NCBI GenBank assembly: GCA_902781215.1
Contig: CACZIO010000005.1
Location: 33,847 to 97,846 of the forward strand
DNA: 64,000 nucleotides
Direction of reading: 5' to 3'
Source: an uncultured Lachnospiraceae bacterium
GTDB lineage: Bacteria > Bacillota > Clostridia > Lachnospirales > Lachnospiraceae
This document shows, piece after piece, positions 7,091 to 16,631 of the stretch (within the stretch, counting starts at the first letter, position 1; every line of letters begins with the position of its first letter). A program made the position numbers and the translations under genes. The notes under the pieces were generated by a model, which did no database searches, was not told the origin of the DNA, and was given only the letters and a program-made list of their open reading frames with translations.

Positions 7091-9550
7091 ATGGCAGTAA
7101 GAATTGCTCTTGCCGGCAACCCCAACAGCGGCAAGACAACATTGTTTAACGCGCTGACCGGTTCCAACCAGTTCGTCGGAAACTGGCCGGGCGTCACAGT
7201 TGAGAAAAAAGAGGGTAAGCTGAAAAAGCATGACGGCGTCGTGATCACCGATCTTCCGGGCATCTATTCGCTGTCCCCCTATACCCTCGAGGAAGTCGTC
7301 GCGAGAAACTATCTGATCGAGGAGAGGCCCGACGCCATCCTCAACATCATCGACGGCACCAACCTGGAGAGAAACCTCTACCTGACCACCCAGCTGGTGG
7401 AGCTCGGCATTCCGGTCGTGGTCGCGGTCAACATGTGTGACCTGGTCGAGAAGAACGGCGACAAGATCGATACCGACAAGCTGTCCGAGCACCTGGGATG
7501 CAGGATCGTCAGGATTTCCGCGCTCAAGGGAACGGGCGTCATGGATGCGGCGGAGGCCGCCATCCAGGCCGCGCAGGCGGACAAGACTGTCCCCCAGCAC
7601 ACCTTCTCCGGCCCCGTGGAGCACGCCATCGCCCACATCGAGGAGGCCATCGTCCACGATCTGCCCGAGGAGCAGCAGCGCTGGTATGCCATCAAGGTGT
7701 TCGAGCGCGACGAGAAGGTCCTGGAGCTGCTCAAGGTGGACCAGGAGACCCTGGCCCATGTCGAGCAGGACATCGTGGCGGCGGAGACCGAGCTGGACGA
7801 CGATGCCGAGAGCATCATCACCAACGAGCGCTACAACTATATCGCAGAGATCATCCAGTCCTGCTATGAGAAGAAGGGCGTCGGCCAGCTGACGACCTCC
7901 GACAAGATCGACCGCATCGTGACCAACCGCTGGCTGGGTCTTCCCATCTTCGCGGCCGTCATGTTCTTTGTCTACTGGATCGCCATGGTCGGTGTCGGCG
8001 CATCTGCGACCGACTGGGCCAACGACGGACTCTTCGGAGACGGCTGGCACCTCTTCGGAAACGGGACCGCAGCCTATGAGGCGGACGCGGAGGAGTACGG
8101 CGATGCCTTCAATGTCGTAGACGCCTTCGTCGGTGTCGACAACTTTGCCAATGAAGAGGGCGAAGTGGATGTGGCTGCCGTCAGGGCTGCTGTCGACGCG
8201 GTCGCGGCAGGCTCCACAGCGGACTACACCCTCGAGGACGAGGAGACCCTCGCGACCGAGGATGTCACCTATACAACAGATGAACTGGCGGAGGCAATCA
8301 CCGTCTTTGAAAAATACGAGGGTGCGGAGCCCGATCCCGCCGCTTACGGCACATGGGTCCCCGGTGTCCCCGTCATCATCGAGGGACTGCTTGACAGCCT
8401 TCATGTCTCCGGCGTGCTCAAGGCCCTGATCCTCGACGGCATCGTCGCCGGTGTCGGCGCGGTCCTCGGTTTCGTCCCCCAGATGCTGGTCCTCTTCCTG
8501 ATGCTGGCCTTCCTGGAGGCCTGTGGCTACATGGCCCGTATCGCCTTTGTTCTGGACCGAATCTTCCGCAAGTTCGGCCTCTCCGGCAAGTCCTTCATCC
8601 CCATGCTGGTCGGCACGGGCTGCGGCATCCCCGGTGTCATGGCCTCCAGAACCATCGAGAACGAGCGTGACCGCCGCATGACGATCATGACCACCACCTT
8701 CATCCCCTGCGGCGCCAAGGTCCCCTTCATCGCCATGATCGCGGGCGCCATCTTCAACGGTTCCGCATGGGTCGCGACTTCGGCCTACTTTATCGGCATG
8801 GCCGCCATCATCATCTCCGGCATCATGCTCAAGAAGACACAGATGTTCGCGGGCGATCCCGCTCCCTTCGTCATGGAGCTGCCCGCCTACCATATGCCTA
8901 CGATCACCAACGTGCTCCGGTCCATGTGGGAGCGCGGCTGGTCCTTCATCAAGAAGGCCGGCACCATCATCCTCCTGTCCACCATCGTGATCTGGTTCCT
9001 GAGCAACTTCGGCTTCGTGGAAGGTGCCTTCGGAATGCTGGAGGAGGATCAGCTGGATATGTCCATCCTGGCCGGTGTCGGCAACGCCATCGCCTGGATC
9101 TTCATGCCTCTGGGCTGGGGCAACTGGCAGGCAGCTGTCGCTTCCATCACCGGCCTGGTCGCCAAGGAGAACATCGTCGGTACCATGGGTGTCCTGTACG
9201 GCGGCGGTGAGGAAACCGTCTACCAGACCCTGGCAGCGGCCTTCACGCCTGTGACCGCCTACTCCTTCCTGGTGTTCAACCTGCTCTGCGCACCCTGCTT
9301 TGCAGCCATCGGCGCCATCCGCCGTGAGATGAACAACATGAAGTGGACCTGGTTCGCCATCGGCTACCAGTGCGGATTTGCCTATGTGATCGCCCTGATC
9401 ATCAACCAGATCGGCGGCGCCGTGACCGGCAATCTCAATGTGATCGGCCTCATCGCGGCCCTCGCCTGCCTGGCCGGTATCATTTACATGCTGTTCTTCA
9501 AGAAGTATCAGGAGGCAGTCAAGCTCACAAGGGCCGTCAAGGTCAGCTGA
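7091..9550 (+). CDS. feoB: Ferrous iron transport protein B (GTPase-permease)
   Basis: This is a membrane Fe(II) permease of 819 residues. The N-terminal G domain shows G1 GNPNSGKTT (residues 9-17), NWPGVTVEKKEG at the switch region, DLPGIYSL and NMCD. The membrane part has the two Gate domains and the conserved GCGIPG and PCGAK segments. The ATG at 7091 follows AGGAGGAGTAGG; an upstream in-frame ATG at 7055 has no such site. A long acidic insert (about residues 306-426) lies between the first and second membrane segments, rich in Asp, Glu and Ala, so probably outside the cell. That insert explains the length above the usual 650-770. Confidence 0.96.
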   Translation: MAVRIALAGNPNSGKTTLFNALTGSNQFVGNWPGVTVEKKEGKLKKHDGVVITDLPGIYSLSPYTLEEVVARNYLIEERPDAILNIIDGTNLERNLYLTTQLVELGIPVVVAVNMCDLVEKNGDKIDTDKLSEHLGCRIVRISALKGTGVMDAAEAAIQAAQADKTVPQHTFSGPVEHAIAHIEEAIVHDLPEEQQRWYAIKVFERDEKVLELLKVDQETLAHVEQDIVAAETELDDDAESIITNERYNYIAEIIQSCYEKKGVGQLTTSDKIDRIVTNRWLGLPIFAAVMFFVYWIAMVGVGASATDWANDGLFGDGWHLFGNGTAAYEADAEEYGDAFNVVDAFVGVDNFANEEGEVDVAAVRAAVDAVAAGSTADYTLEDEETLATEDVTYTTDELAEAITVFEKYEGAEPDPAAYGTWVPGVPVIIEGLLDSLHVSGVLKALILDGIVAGVGAVLGFVPQMLVLFLMLAFLEACGYMARIAFVLDRIFRKFGLSGKSFIPMLVGTGCGIPGVMASRTIENERDRRMTIMTTTFIPCGAKVPFIAMIAGAIFNGSAWVATSAYFIGMAAIIISGIMLKKTQMFAGDPAPFVMELPAYHMPTITNVLRSMWERGWSFIKKAGTIILLSTIVIWFLSNFGFVEGAFGMLEEDQLDMSILAGVGNAIAWIFMPLGWGNWQAAVASITGLVAKENIVGTMGVLYGGGEETVYQTLAAAFTPVTAYSFLVFNLLCAPCFAAIGAIRREMNNMKWTWFAIGYQCGFAYVIALIINQIGGAVTGNLNVIGLIAALACLAGIIYMLFFKKYQEAVKLTRAVKVS

Positions 9551-9569
9551 GCAGAGAAAGCAGGATCGT

Positions 9570-9782
9570 ATGTTTACATGGTTCAGTGCCAATATGGGAA
9601 ATATCATTGTCGTGCTCTTATTATGCACTGTGGTCTTTCTGATCATCCGGTCGATCGTGCGCGACAGGCGGCAGGGAAAATCCAGCTGCGGCAGTCACTG
9701 CGGCAGCTGCCCTATGAGCGGGTCCTGCCACAGCCACGCCGGGAAAAAGAGATTGCGTGAAAGCAGATTCAGAAGGGTATAA
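9570..9782 (+). CDS. FeoB-associated Cys-rich membrane protein
   Basis: This 70-residue peptide has one membrane segment (about residues 9-27) followed by a basic stretch and a Cys/His cluster, CGSHCGSCPMSGSCHSH. It matches the FeoB-associated Cys-rich membrane protein family, which is found beside feoB in Firmicutes and is presumed to help iron handling. It starts 19 bp after feoB. The ribosome site (GAAAGCAGGAT) is weak, so it may be translationally coupled. Confidence 0.88.
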   Translation: MFTWFSANMGNIIVVLLLCTVVFLIIRSIVRDRRQGKSSCGSHCGSCPMSGSCHSHAGKKRLRESRFRRV

Positions 9783-9861
9783 CAGGGCAGGAGTCCCCAT
9801 GGCCCAAACAGCGCACAACTCTGTTCATACATGTTTCTAAACAGGAGGTCATGATACAGGT

Positions 9862-10107
9862 ATGTATAAGATCGTATTGAACATCGACGGGATGTCCTGC
9901 GGCATGTGCGAGGCACATATGAATGACACGATCCGCAGCAGATATACCGTGAAAAAACTCAAGTCCTCCCACAAGGCGGGGACAACGGAATTCCTGTCCG
10001 AGGAGAAAATCCCCGAGGCGGAGCTCAAAAGCCTGATCGACCCTACAGGCTATAAGCTCGTGGGCTACCACGCGGAGACCGCGCAAAAGAAGGGCCTGTT
10101 CTGGTAA
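9862..10107 (+). CDS. Heavy-metal-associated (HMA) domain protein
   Basis: The 81-residue product begins MYKIVLNIDGMSCGMCEAH. This is an HMA-type ferredoxin-like fold with the metal-binding MxCxxC motif at about residues 11-16. Family members bind Cu(I) or other soft metals and pass them to transporters. It follows the feo genes behind AGGAGGT. Whether it is part of iron handling or is a separate copper-binding protein cannot be told from sequence. The second half lacks the usual strand pattern of CopZ and ends AQKKGLFW. Confidence 0.8.
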   Translation: MYKIVLNIDGMSCGMCEAHMNDTIRSRYTVKKLKSSHKAGTTEFLSEEKIPEAELKSLIDPTGYKLVGYHAETAQKKGLFW

Positions 10108-10229
10108 GAAACCGTATCTGTGCAGGTATGAAAAACCCACATGCAGGTTTTGTGCTCTGCGTGCAGAATGTCCGTAAGGGCATCATTTTCAGACCACATA
10201 AGAACTGCACAGAAAAATAAAAAAGAAAG

Positions 10230-10279
10230 CCGGCAGCAGCTTGTGACTTTGGACGTCCTGAGCTGCTGCCGGTTTTTTA
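10230..10279. terminator. Bidirectional rho-independent terminator
   Basis: A perfect 12-bp stem CCGGCAGCAGCT / AGCTGCTGCCGG (10230-10241 and 10261-10272) is followed by TTTTTT on the plus strand, and by a T-rich run on the minus strand. It sits between the convergent HMA gene and lipoprotein gene and can serve both. Confidence 0.92.
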
Positions 10280-10381
10280 TAAACTTCTCTATTTTATGGG
10301 CTGCGCTTTGTCGCGACTGAGAGAAGGAATCTGCCTGTCTGTTGTTTATTCTTTACTGTTCTTTTGTGATTAATATCTACT

Positions 10382-11809
10382 TCACTTCATGGAGAAGGTC
10401 TCCATGGCGCGGCGCATGAGCGCCGGGGTCGTCTCATCTCCGCGGTTCCAGAGGCCGTACCAGACGAATACGCGGCCGTCCACGGGCATGCAGTATTCCC
10501 GCGCCTCAATCGTGCGGTCGCCCTCGACAGTGGAGTAGGAGTACTCGAGGCCCGCGAACTTCCGGTCGCCGATCGAGAAAGTGACGACCTCGGGTTCGCC
10601 GGTCAGTCGGTTCTGAAGCATGGAAATGGTATTGTTTTTGGCATCGACGACGTATTCGCCGATGGAATCGAAGGGAATGTCGTCGGATTCGTCGTCCACC
10701 TGGAAGAGAGGCATCTCCATGCCGCTGCCGGTATAGACCATGGTCAGGTCTTCGTCGGCCAGGACCAGGTATTTGCTGTCATCGATCTCGAAGGTGTAAT
10801 CGCCCTCGAAGACGGCAGAGCTGCCGTAGTTGACGGCCGGGTAGCCGGATCCGCCGGAAAATTCCATTTCCTCCCTCGCGGATTCCATTTCCTTGACGGA
10901 AGACTTCTCTCCCGCGGAATCTCCGGGCGCCCCGGAAGGGAGCGGGGAATTGTCGGAGCCGATGGTACCTTCCCGGGCACTGCTCTCCCCGTAGGCATCG
11001 GCGGACAGCTGCAGGGTCAGGACGGCCTTTTCCAGGGCATTCTGGCCGGCCCAGTAGTCCTGATCGTCGCGGTAGATTTCCGTGCTGTAGAAGATATACT
11101 TTCCGTCCCGGACCTCGACATAATAGGTGGCGTCGACGGTCTCGCCCTGCCGGTCGCTGTAGCAGAAGATGTAGCCCTCCAGGGTGTGTCCCTTGACGGT
11201 AATTTCATTTTCGGCGGGAGGCTGGACGATGGCCTGCTGGTATTTCTGAGTCTCGTCGAACATGCTCTCCTCCAGGATCTGGGAGACCTCGGGCATATTC
11301 TCATCATCGACGACCGAGACGAAGAGGCCGACCAGGGATTCGTCCCCGTTGACCGCGATCTGCGCCGCGCCGGTATCTGTGATGTAGGCGGTGTGCGCGG
11401 CGTCATAGAGGAAGGAAAAGCCCATTTCCTCGCTGGCAAAGACCTTGTCCCCGCCGCCGGCAGCAGCCTCATCGCCTTCAGCAGCTGCGCTGTCGTCCTC
11501 GTAGGCGACACTTTTCATTCCGACAGCAGCGCCCGCCGCAGTGGTATCCGTGGCGGCGGTTTCTGACGTGGCGGCTGCATCTGACAGAGCGTCACCTTCT
11601 GATGCCGGTGCAGCCTGATCCCCGGCTTTTTCCCCGGTAGTACCCGCAGCAGCAGTCCCGGAGGAGGTCTTCGCGGCAGAGGGGTCGGAAGCGGATTCGG
11701 ACGGGGTTGTCTGTCCGCTGCCGCCGCAGGCGGTCAGGGACAGGACAAGTGCCAGGATGAGGGCTGCCGGAATGGCAGCTGTCTTCGGCGTTCTGAAAAA
11801 CAGTCTCAT
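10382..11809 (-). CDS. Predicted lipoprotein of unknown function
   Basis: The 475-residue product has a signal peptide with a clear lipobox (LSLTACGGSG), so it should be exported and lipid-anchored. Residues of about 30-115 are a low-complexity Ala/Ser/Thr/Glu spacer. Two folded regions follow, one around EEMGFSFLYDAAHTAYI and one near the C terminus beginning GSSAVFEGDYTFEIDDSKY, with many aromatic residues and beta-strand character. No enzyme motif is seen. ATG at 11809 follows AAGGTG at good spacing; a GTG three codons upstream overlaps that site. It appears monocistronic and ends at the shared terminator. Function unknown. Confidence 0.8.
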   Translation of the reverse strand: MRLFFRTPKTAAIPAALILALVLSLTACGGSGQTTPSESASDPSAAKTSSGTAAAGTTGEKAGDQAAPASEGDALSDAAATSETAATDTTAAGAAVGMKSVAYEDDSAAAEGDEAAAGGGDKVFASEEMGFSFLYDAAHTAYITDTGAAQIAVNGDESLVGLFVSVVDDENMPEVSQILEESMFDETQKYQQAIVQPPAENEITVKGHTLEGYIFCYSDRQGETVDATYYVEVRDGKYIFYSTEIYRDDQDYWAGQNALEKAVLTLQLSADAYGESSAREGTIGSDNSPLPSGAPGDSAGEKSSVKEMESAREEMEFSGGSGYPAVNYGSSAVFEGDYTFEIDDSKYLVLADEDLTMVYTGSGMEMPLFQVDDESDDIPFDSIGEYVVDAKNNTISMLQNRLTGEPEVVTFSIGDRKFAGLEYSYSTVEGDRTIEAREYCMPVDGRVFVWYGLWNRGDETTPALMRRAMETFSMK

Positions 11810-12048
11810 AGCGGTCACCTTCTTTCTTTTTCAAATCGACAGTTGTGCGTACATAACAATAATATAGATGATATATTACGATAAAACAATCATGGAGACA
11901 GCTGTATCGGTGGCAGTATTCAGTGCATCGACGAAGAAACATCATGCGCTTACGTGAATCTCACCTTAAATCGATAGATTGCGCCGGTATTTTTTCAATC
12001 TCCAAAGTGTGGTATGCTAAGTGTATCCTGTGACTGGAGGTGACCGGA

Positions 12049-13626
12049 ATGGGAACATATCTGAATCCGGGCAACAGTGCGTTTACCGGAATAAGAAACG
12101 ATATTTATATTGATAAGAGCGGACTGATCGAGCTCATGAATCAGACCATTGAAACACCGCGCAGGCTGGTCTGTATCAGTCGTCCGCGCCGGTTTGGCAA
12201 GTCGTTTGCAGCGCAGATGCTGTGTGCCTATTACGATAAATCCTGCAATTCATTGAATCTGTTTCAGGACCTTGAGATTGCCGGAAAAAAAGACTTCATG
12301 ACGCATCTCAACAGGTATGACGTAATCTACCTGAATATGACGGATGTGTTGGGGGAAACGAGCGCAAAAGATTTTATCGGATTCATCAAGCGAAATATTG
12401 TGAGGGAACTGGCAGAGGCATATCCGTCCCTGATTGTTGTAGAAGGGTTTGGCGCAACGCTGGTCAATGCTGTCCAGGCAGCCGGCAATAAGTTTATAAT
12501 GATTATCGATGAATGGGACGCCCCGATTCGTGAGACGCCGGAAATACAACGCGAATACCTGGAGTTTTTGCGCACGCTCTTTAAAAGTAGTGCAACAACG
12601 GCCAAAACCTTTGCGGCAGTCTACATGACAGGTATTTTGCCAATCAAAAAAGACGGATCACAGTCAGCAGTTTCCGATTTTCAGGAATTCACCATGTTGA
12701 AGCCGGCAAAATTTGCACCCTATGTCGGGTTCACGGAGAAAGAGGTTCAGAAACTGTGCGAACAGAGTGGCACAGACTTTTCAGAAATGAAGAGGTGGTA
12801 TGATGGATACAGCCTGCGCGGCACGGGTTCGATCTATAACCCGAATTCCGTGATCAAGGCAATCCTCTACAGCGATTTTGACTCGTATTGGACGGAATCT
12901 TCGGCAGCAAACAGTCTGCTGCAGTATATCAGTGCAGATGTGAACGGCCTCAGAAAAACCATCGCGGAACTGATCGGCGGGGTGGAGGTTTCTGTCGATA
13001 CCAAAGGTTTTTCTAATGATCTGATCACCTTCAGAGGGCGGGACGACATACTGACGTTGCTCATTCATCTGGGCTATCTGGCTTATGATGAGGTGACCAG
13101 AAAGGCGCGTATTCCCAATGAGGAGGTGCGGCTGGAATTTATGCGGTCGATCAGGGAGGACAGGAGTCCTGAGACGATAAAGCGTGTGCAGGAGAGCAGT
13201 CAGCTCATCATGGATACGATTCATATGAATGAGACAGCTGTGGCGGCACAGATTGAGAAAGTGCACATTGAAGCGACCAATCCCTTAAACGCAAACAATG
13301 AAAATTCCCTTCGCGCGGTCATCCAGCTGGCATATTTCAGTTACAAAGACTATTACATGAAGATGGAGGAATTACCTGCCGGACACGGGTACGCAGACAT
13401 TGTTTACCTGCCCAGGCAGGGAGAGACAGTTCCGGCACTGGTCATCGAACTGAAATGGAATAAAACCGCGGACACTGCTGTTGAGCAGATCAGGCGGAAT
13501 CAGTATCCGGAAGCACTTCGGGGCTTCAGCAGCGATATTCTGCTGGTTGGGATCAATTATGACAAAGACTTGCCGGCAGGGCAGCGCAGGTATACGTGTA
13601 AAATTGAAAAAGTGAACAGAGGATAA
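12049..13626 (+). CDS. AAA-ATPase-like / PD-(D/E)XK nuclease family protein
   Basis: This 525-residue protein belongs to the AAA-ATPase_like plus PDDEXK_9 family, abundant in gut anaerobes. The N terminus GTYLNPGNSAFTGIRNDIYI and the P-loop RPRRFGKS are typical. The Walker B region is FIMIIDEWDAP. Near the C terminus GHGYADIVYLP supplies the acidic residue and VIELKW the ExK of the nuclease core. Its biological role is not established. The ATG follows GGAGGTG; the upstream GTG at 12040 overlaps that site. It is a paralog of the gene at 29343. The next gene starts one base after its stop, so transcription is probably shared. Confidence 0.88.
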   Translation: MGTYLNPGNSAFTGIRNDIYIDKSGLIELMNQTIETPRRLVCISRPRRFGKSFAAQMLCAYYDKSCNSLNLFQDLEIAGKKDFMTHLNRYDVIYLNMTDVLGETSAKDFIGFIKRNIVRELAEAYPSLIVVEGFGATLVNAVQAAGNKFIMIIDEWDAPIRETPEIQREYLEFLRTLFKSSATTAKTFAAVYMTGILPIKKDGSQSAVSDFQEFTMLKPAKFAPYVGFTEKEVQKLCEQSGTDFSEMKRWYDGYSLRGTGSIYNPNSVIKAILYSDFDSYWTESSAANSLLQYISADVNGLRKTIAELIGGVEVSVDTKGFSNDLITFRGRDDILTLLIHLGYLAYDEVTRKARIPNEEVRLEFMRSIREDRSPETIKRVQESSQLIMDTIHMNETAVAAQIEKVHIEATNPLNANNENSLRAVIQLAYFSYKDYYMKMEELPAGHGYADIVYLPRQGETVPALVIELKWNKTADTAVEQIRRNQYPEALRGFSSDILLVGINYDKDLPAGQRRYTCKIEKVNRG

Positions 13627-13627
13627 C

Positions 13628-14251
13628 ATGATGAAAATGATCGATCACACCGTTACATCTTTTACAGAGATCCTGGCGTCATCAGCGCCGGTGCCGGGCG
13701 GAGGCGGAGCGAGTTCCCTGGTGGGGGCCATCGGCATCGGGCTCGGGGACATGGTCGGCGAGCTCACGGTCGGGAAGAAGAAATACGCGGACGTGGAGGA
13801 GGACGTGAAGGCACTGATGGTCCGCGCCCAGGCCCTTCGCGAGAAGCTCCTGGATTTGGTCGACGGCGACGCGGAGGCCTTTGCGCCGCTGGCCAGGGCC
13901 TATGGGATCCCCAAGGATGACCCGGACCGGGCCCGGATCATGGAGGAGGCCCTGCGGACGGCCTGCGGGGTTCCGCTGGAGATCATGCGCGCCTGCGGGG
14001 AGGCCATCGATATCATCGCGGAGTTTGCCCAAAAAGGCTCCCGTCTGGCCGTGTCCGACGCGGGCTGCGGCGCCATTCTCTGCAAGGCCGCCATGCAGGC
14101 CGCTTCACTCAATATTTATATCAACACCAGGTCCATGCAGGACCGGGAGACGGCAAAGGCGCTGGAAGACGAGGCGGATGCCCTGCTGAAAAAATACACG
14201 GCGGCGGCTGATGAGATCTTCGCGGGCGTGATGACGTCGATCCGGGGCTGA
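13628..14251 (+). CDS. fchA: Cyclodeaminase/cyclohydrolase family protein (FchA-like)
   Basis: The 207-residue protein has the FTCD_C fold signature: SSAPVPGGGGASSLVGAIGIGLGDMVG at the N terminus, a DAEAFAPLARAYGIPK loop and a helical C-terminal half. Members act as formimidoyl-THF cyclodeaminase or methenyl-THF cyclohydrolase in one-carbon metabolism. The folD gene lies 34 bp downstream, which fits a folate role. Length matches clostridial FchA. It begins immediately after the preceding ATPase gene, so it may be read from the same transcript. Which of the two activities it has cannot be decided here. Confidence 0.85.
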   Translation: MMKMIDHTVTSFTEILASSAPVPGGGGASSLVGAIGIGLGDMVGELTVGKKKYADVEEDVKALMVRAQALREKLLDLVDGDAEAFAPLARAYGIPKDDPDRARIMEEALRTACGVPLEIMRACGEAIDIIAEFAQKGSRLAVSDAGCGAILCKAAMQAASLNIYINTRSMQDRETAKALEDEADALLKKYTAAADEIFAGVMTSIRG

Positions 14252-14285
14252 GCTTATGCGGGATTAAAAAAGGGGAGGTCTTTCC

Positions 14286-15161
14286 ATGGCAAGGATACTG
14301 AAGGGAAAAGAAGTGGCGGATGCGCTCACAGCGAGGATGCAGCAGGATGTGGAGGAGCTGAAGGCGCAGGGCGTCACACCGACCCTGTGCATTTTCCGGG
14401 TCGGGGAGCGGCCCGACGACCTGGCCTATGAGCGGGGCGCGACGAAGCGCGCCCAGGCAGCGGGCGTCAAGGTGAAAAATCTCATCCTGCCCGCGGACGT
14501 TCCGCAGGATGTGTTTGACCGGGAGCTCAACAGAGTGAATAAGGATGACACCATCCACGGGATCCTGCTCTTCATGCCCCTGCCTAAACATCTGGACACG
14601 GAGCGGGCCAGGCAGATGCTCAATCCCGCCAAGGACGTCGATGGTTGCACGGACCTGTCCCTGGCCGGCGTCTTCACCAATACGAAGACGGGATTTCCGC
14701 CCTGCACGGCCCAGGCGGCTATGGAGATCCTCCATCATTTTGACATCCCCGTCAGCGGGAAAAAGGCAGCGGTCATCGGCCGCTCCCTGGTCATCGGCCG
14801 CCCTGTCGGCATGATGCTCATGCATGAGAATGCGACCGTGGTCAACTGTCACACCCGCACGATCGACGTGCCCTCGATCACCCGCGAGGCGGACATCCTG
14901 ATCGCGGCGGCGGGCAGGCTCCACAGCGTCACGCGGGACTTCACCAATCCGGACCAGGTCGTGATCGACGTCGGCATCAACTGGGACGAGGAAAAGGGCG
15001 GCATCTCCGGCGATGTCGCGTTTGAGGATGTCGAGCCGCATGTGCAGGCCATCACACCGGTGCCGGGCGGTGTCGGAAGCGTCACCTCCAGTGTCCTGAT
15101 CGGGCATGTGATCGAGGCCGCGAAGCGGACGCAGAGCGCAGGGATCGCAGGCAGGGTTTGA
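14286..15161 (+). CDS. folD: Bifunctional methylene-THF dehydrogenase / methenyl-THF cyclohydrolase
   Basis: This 291-residue FolD enzyme interconverts 5,10-methylene-, methenyl- and 10-formyl-THF. The catalytic Tyr/Lys region appears as AYERGATKRAQ, the PLPKHLD loop follows, and the nucleotide-binding GRSLVIGRPVGMML and the late PVPGGVG motif are in place. The ATG follows GGGAGG. It pairs with the cyclodeaminase-like gene upstream. It converges on the AraC gene with only one base between the stop codons and no terminator visible, so the two transcripts are likely to overlap. Confidence 0.95.
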   Translation: MARILKGKEVADALTARMQQDVEELKAQGVTPTLCIFRVGERPDDLAYERGATKRAQAAGVKVKNLILPADVPQDVFDRELNRVNKDDTIHGILLFMPLPKHLDTERARQMLNPAKDVDGCTDLSLAGVFTNTKTGFPPCTAQAAMEILHHFDIPVSGKKAAVIGRSLVIGRPVGMMLMHENATVVNCHTRTIDVPSITREADILIAAAGRLHSVTRDFTNPDQVVIDVGINWDEEKGGISGDVAFEDVEPHVQAITPVPGGVGSVTSSVLIGHVIEAAKRTQSAGIAGRV

Positions 15162-15162
15162 T

Positions 15163-16035
15163 TCACGGATTCTCCTCGTTCCAGGCCTGGAGCTGCCTGC
15201 GGAAGTCGGAGGGGGACATGCCGGTCTGCTTGTGGAAGAGCCGGCTGAAATAGAGGGGGTTGTCGTAGCCGACCAGCTCGGAGATCTCCGAGACGTTGTG
15301 GTCCGAGGTCTCCAGCAGGCTCTGGGCGGCGGAGATCCTAAGGGAGATCAGGTACTGGGCAGGGGAGGAGCCGGTGTACTCCCGGAAGCTCCTGGTGAAC
15401 CAGCTGACACTCAGGCCCAGGCTCTGGGCGTAATCGCCGATGGAGATGGGCTCGCTGTAGTGCTCATGAAAATAGTTGACGGCCGTATTCATCTGGCCCG
15501 CCATGTGGGGAGACCTGCGGCGGGTCTTTTTTTCGTCCAGACGGCTGAGCAGGATGAAGAGGAGGTGGAGGCGGTAGATGCAGGACTCCTCGTAGTGGGG
15601 CCGGCAGGCGCGCAGCTCCTCGATGATCTGGCGGAAAATATGGCTGTATTCCAGCGAGGTGCCGGTGTGGATGACGTGTTCGCCGTCCCGGAAGCCGTAT
15701 CTGCGCAGGATGTTGGTGACATTGCTGCCCGTGAAGTGGACCCAGTACACCTCTGTGTGGTCCGCCCCGTAATAATAATAGCGCTGCTCCTCCCGGGGCC
15801 GGTAGAGGACCATGTTGCCGGCCGGGACGATGTGTTCCTTCCCGTTGAAATAAAAGTGGCCCTTGCCGGCGGTGACATAGAGCAGCTGAAAGTCCACCCT
15901 GCCGCGGGGGCGGTGGGTCGGCAGCTTGGTTGTTGTCATCAGCCGGTAGGTGCCGCAACTCCCCACAAACAGCGGGTGTTTCCTGTCCTTGAAATCAATT
16001 CTGGAATTGTGCCAGTAGGCGCTGTCTACAAACAT
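15163..16035 (-). CDS. AraC-family transcriptional regulator
   Basis: This is a 290-residue regulator. The N-terminal half is a cupin-like ligand domain (PRGRVDFQLLYVTAGKGHFY). The C-terminal half has two helix-turn-helix motifs: ISIGDYAQSLGLSVSWFTRS, and NVSEISELVGYDNPLYFSRL followed by FHKQTGMSPSDFRRQ. It is divergent from lacZ and the sugar symporter across an 800-bp gap, so it probably activates them in response to a sugar; this is inference from position. The region before its ATG is almost pure purine on its own strand for about 100 bases, giving many AGGAA-like sequences. Confidence 0.9.
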   Translation of the reverse strand: MFVDSAYWHNSRIDFKDRKHPLFVGSCGTYRLMTTTKLPTHRPRGRVDFQLLYVTAGKGHFYFNGKEHIVPAGNMVLYRPREEQRYYYYGADHTEVYWVHFTGSNVTNILRRYGFRDGEHVIHTGTSLEYSHIFRQIIEELRACRPHYEESCIYRLHLLFILLSRLDEKKTRRRSPHMAGQMNTAVNYFHEHYSEPISIGDYAQSLGLSVSWFTRSFREYTGSSPAQYLISLRISAAQSLLETSDHNVSEISELVGYDNPLYFSRLFHKQTGMSPSDFRRQLQAWNEENP

Positions 16036-16631
16036 CTATTTTCCCTGTTCTTTTCCTCTTATTTCCTGTTCTTTCCCCTGTTCTCTTCCTTATTCTTTTC
16101 CTGTCCTTTTCCCTTTTCTTTTTCCGTTCCTTGCATGCCCGGAACACGAAGTGCCCTGCTCTTGTGACCGGCGGCGCGGCAGCCGGATCCGCATTCTCCT
16201 GACAGTCGGTTTACAGAAGCAGAGGGTCCCTATTACTGTAGCTTTAGAGCAGAGACATCCGTGTGAGCCGAAATCAGGGTTGTCTCTGCCACAGTCTTAT
16301 ATGTTCGGTCTTTTGCGTCGTTTTTATTTAAATAGTGTACCATTTTGTGCATGTTCTGTCTATCACAGTTTATGTTCAAAGGATACCGGCTGTCGTATCA
16401 TTACTGCAGGAGCAACGCCAAAGACCGAATTATCACATAATACGCGCGTATAACCGTTAAATAGATGAAATATGACGCGCGTGAAGCAGAAACCGCACAG
16501 GAACGGAGCGGGAAAACAAAAGGGGTCTGAGGGAGTCTTTTTGTTCAAAAAAATGCATGGAACATGAACAATCGTGCTCTCAATAATCGATTCGGGACAG
16601 GGACGCCGTTTTTGTGCATGTCGGGATATAA
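16036..16631. other. AraC/lacZ intergenic region, AraC-proximal part
   Basis: Positions 16036-16130 are a pyrimidine-rich tract (repeated TTTCC and TCTTC units), which is purine-rich on the AraC strand. No gene is seen in 16131-16631: the short open frames have no ribosome sites or recognisable protein. A/T-rich stretches near 16310-16380 could hold promoters, but I cannot define boxes with confidence. Confidence 0.45.

Noticed and set aside
7004-9646. 880-residue open frame on the minus strand
   Set aside because: It is antisense to feoB, shows no family motif and has an Asp/Gly/His-rich composition typical of frames opposite G+C-rich genes.
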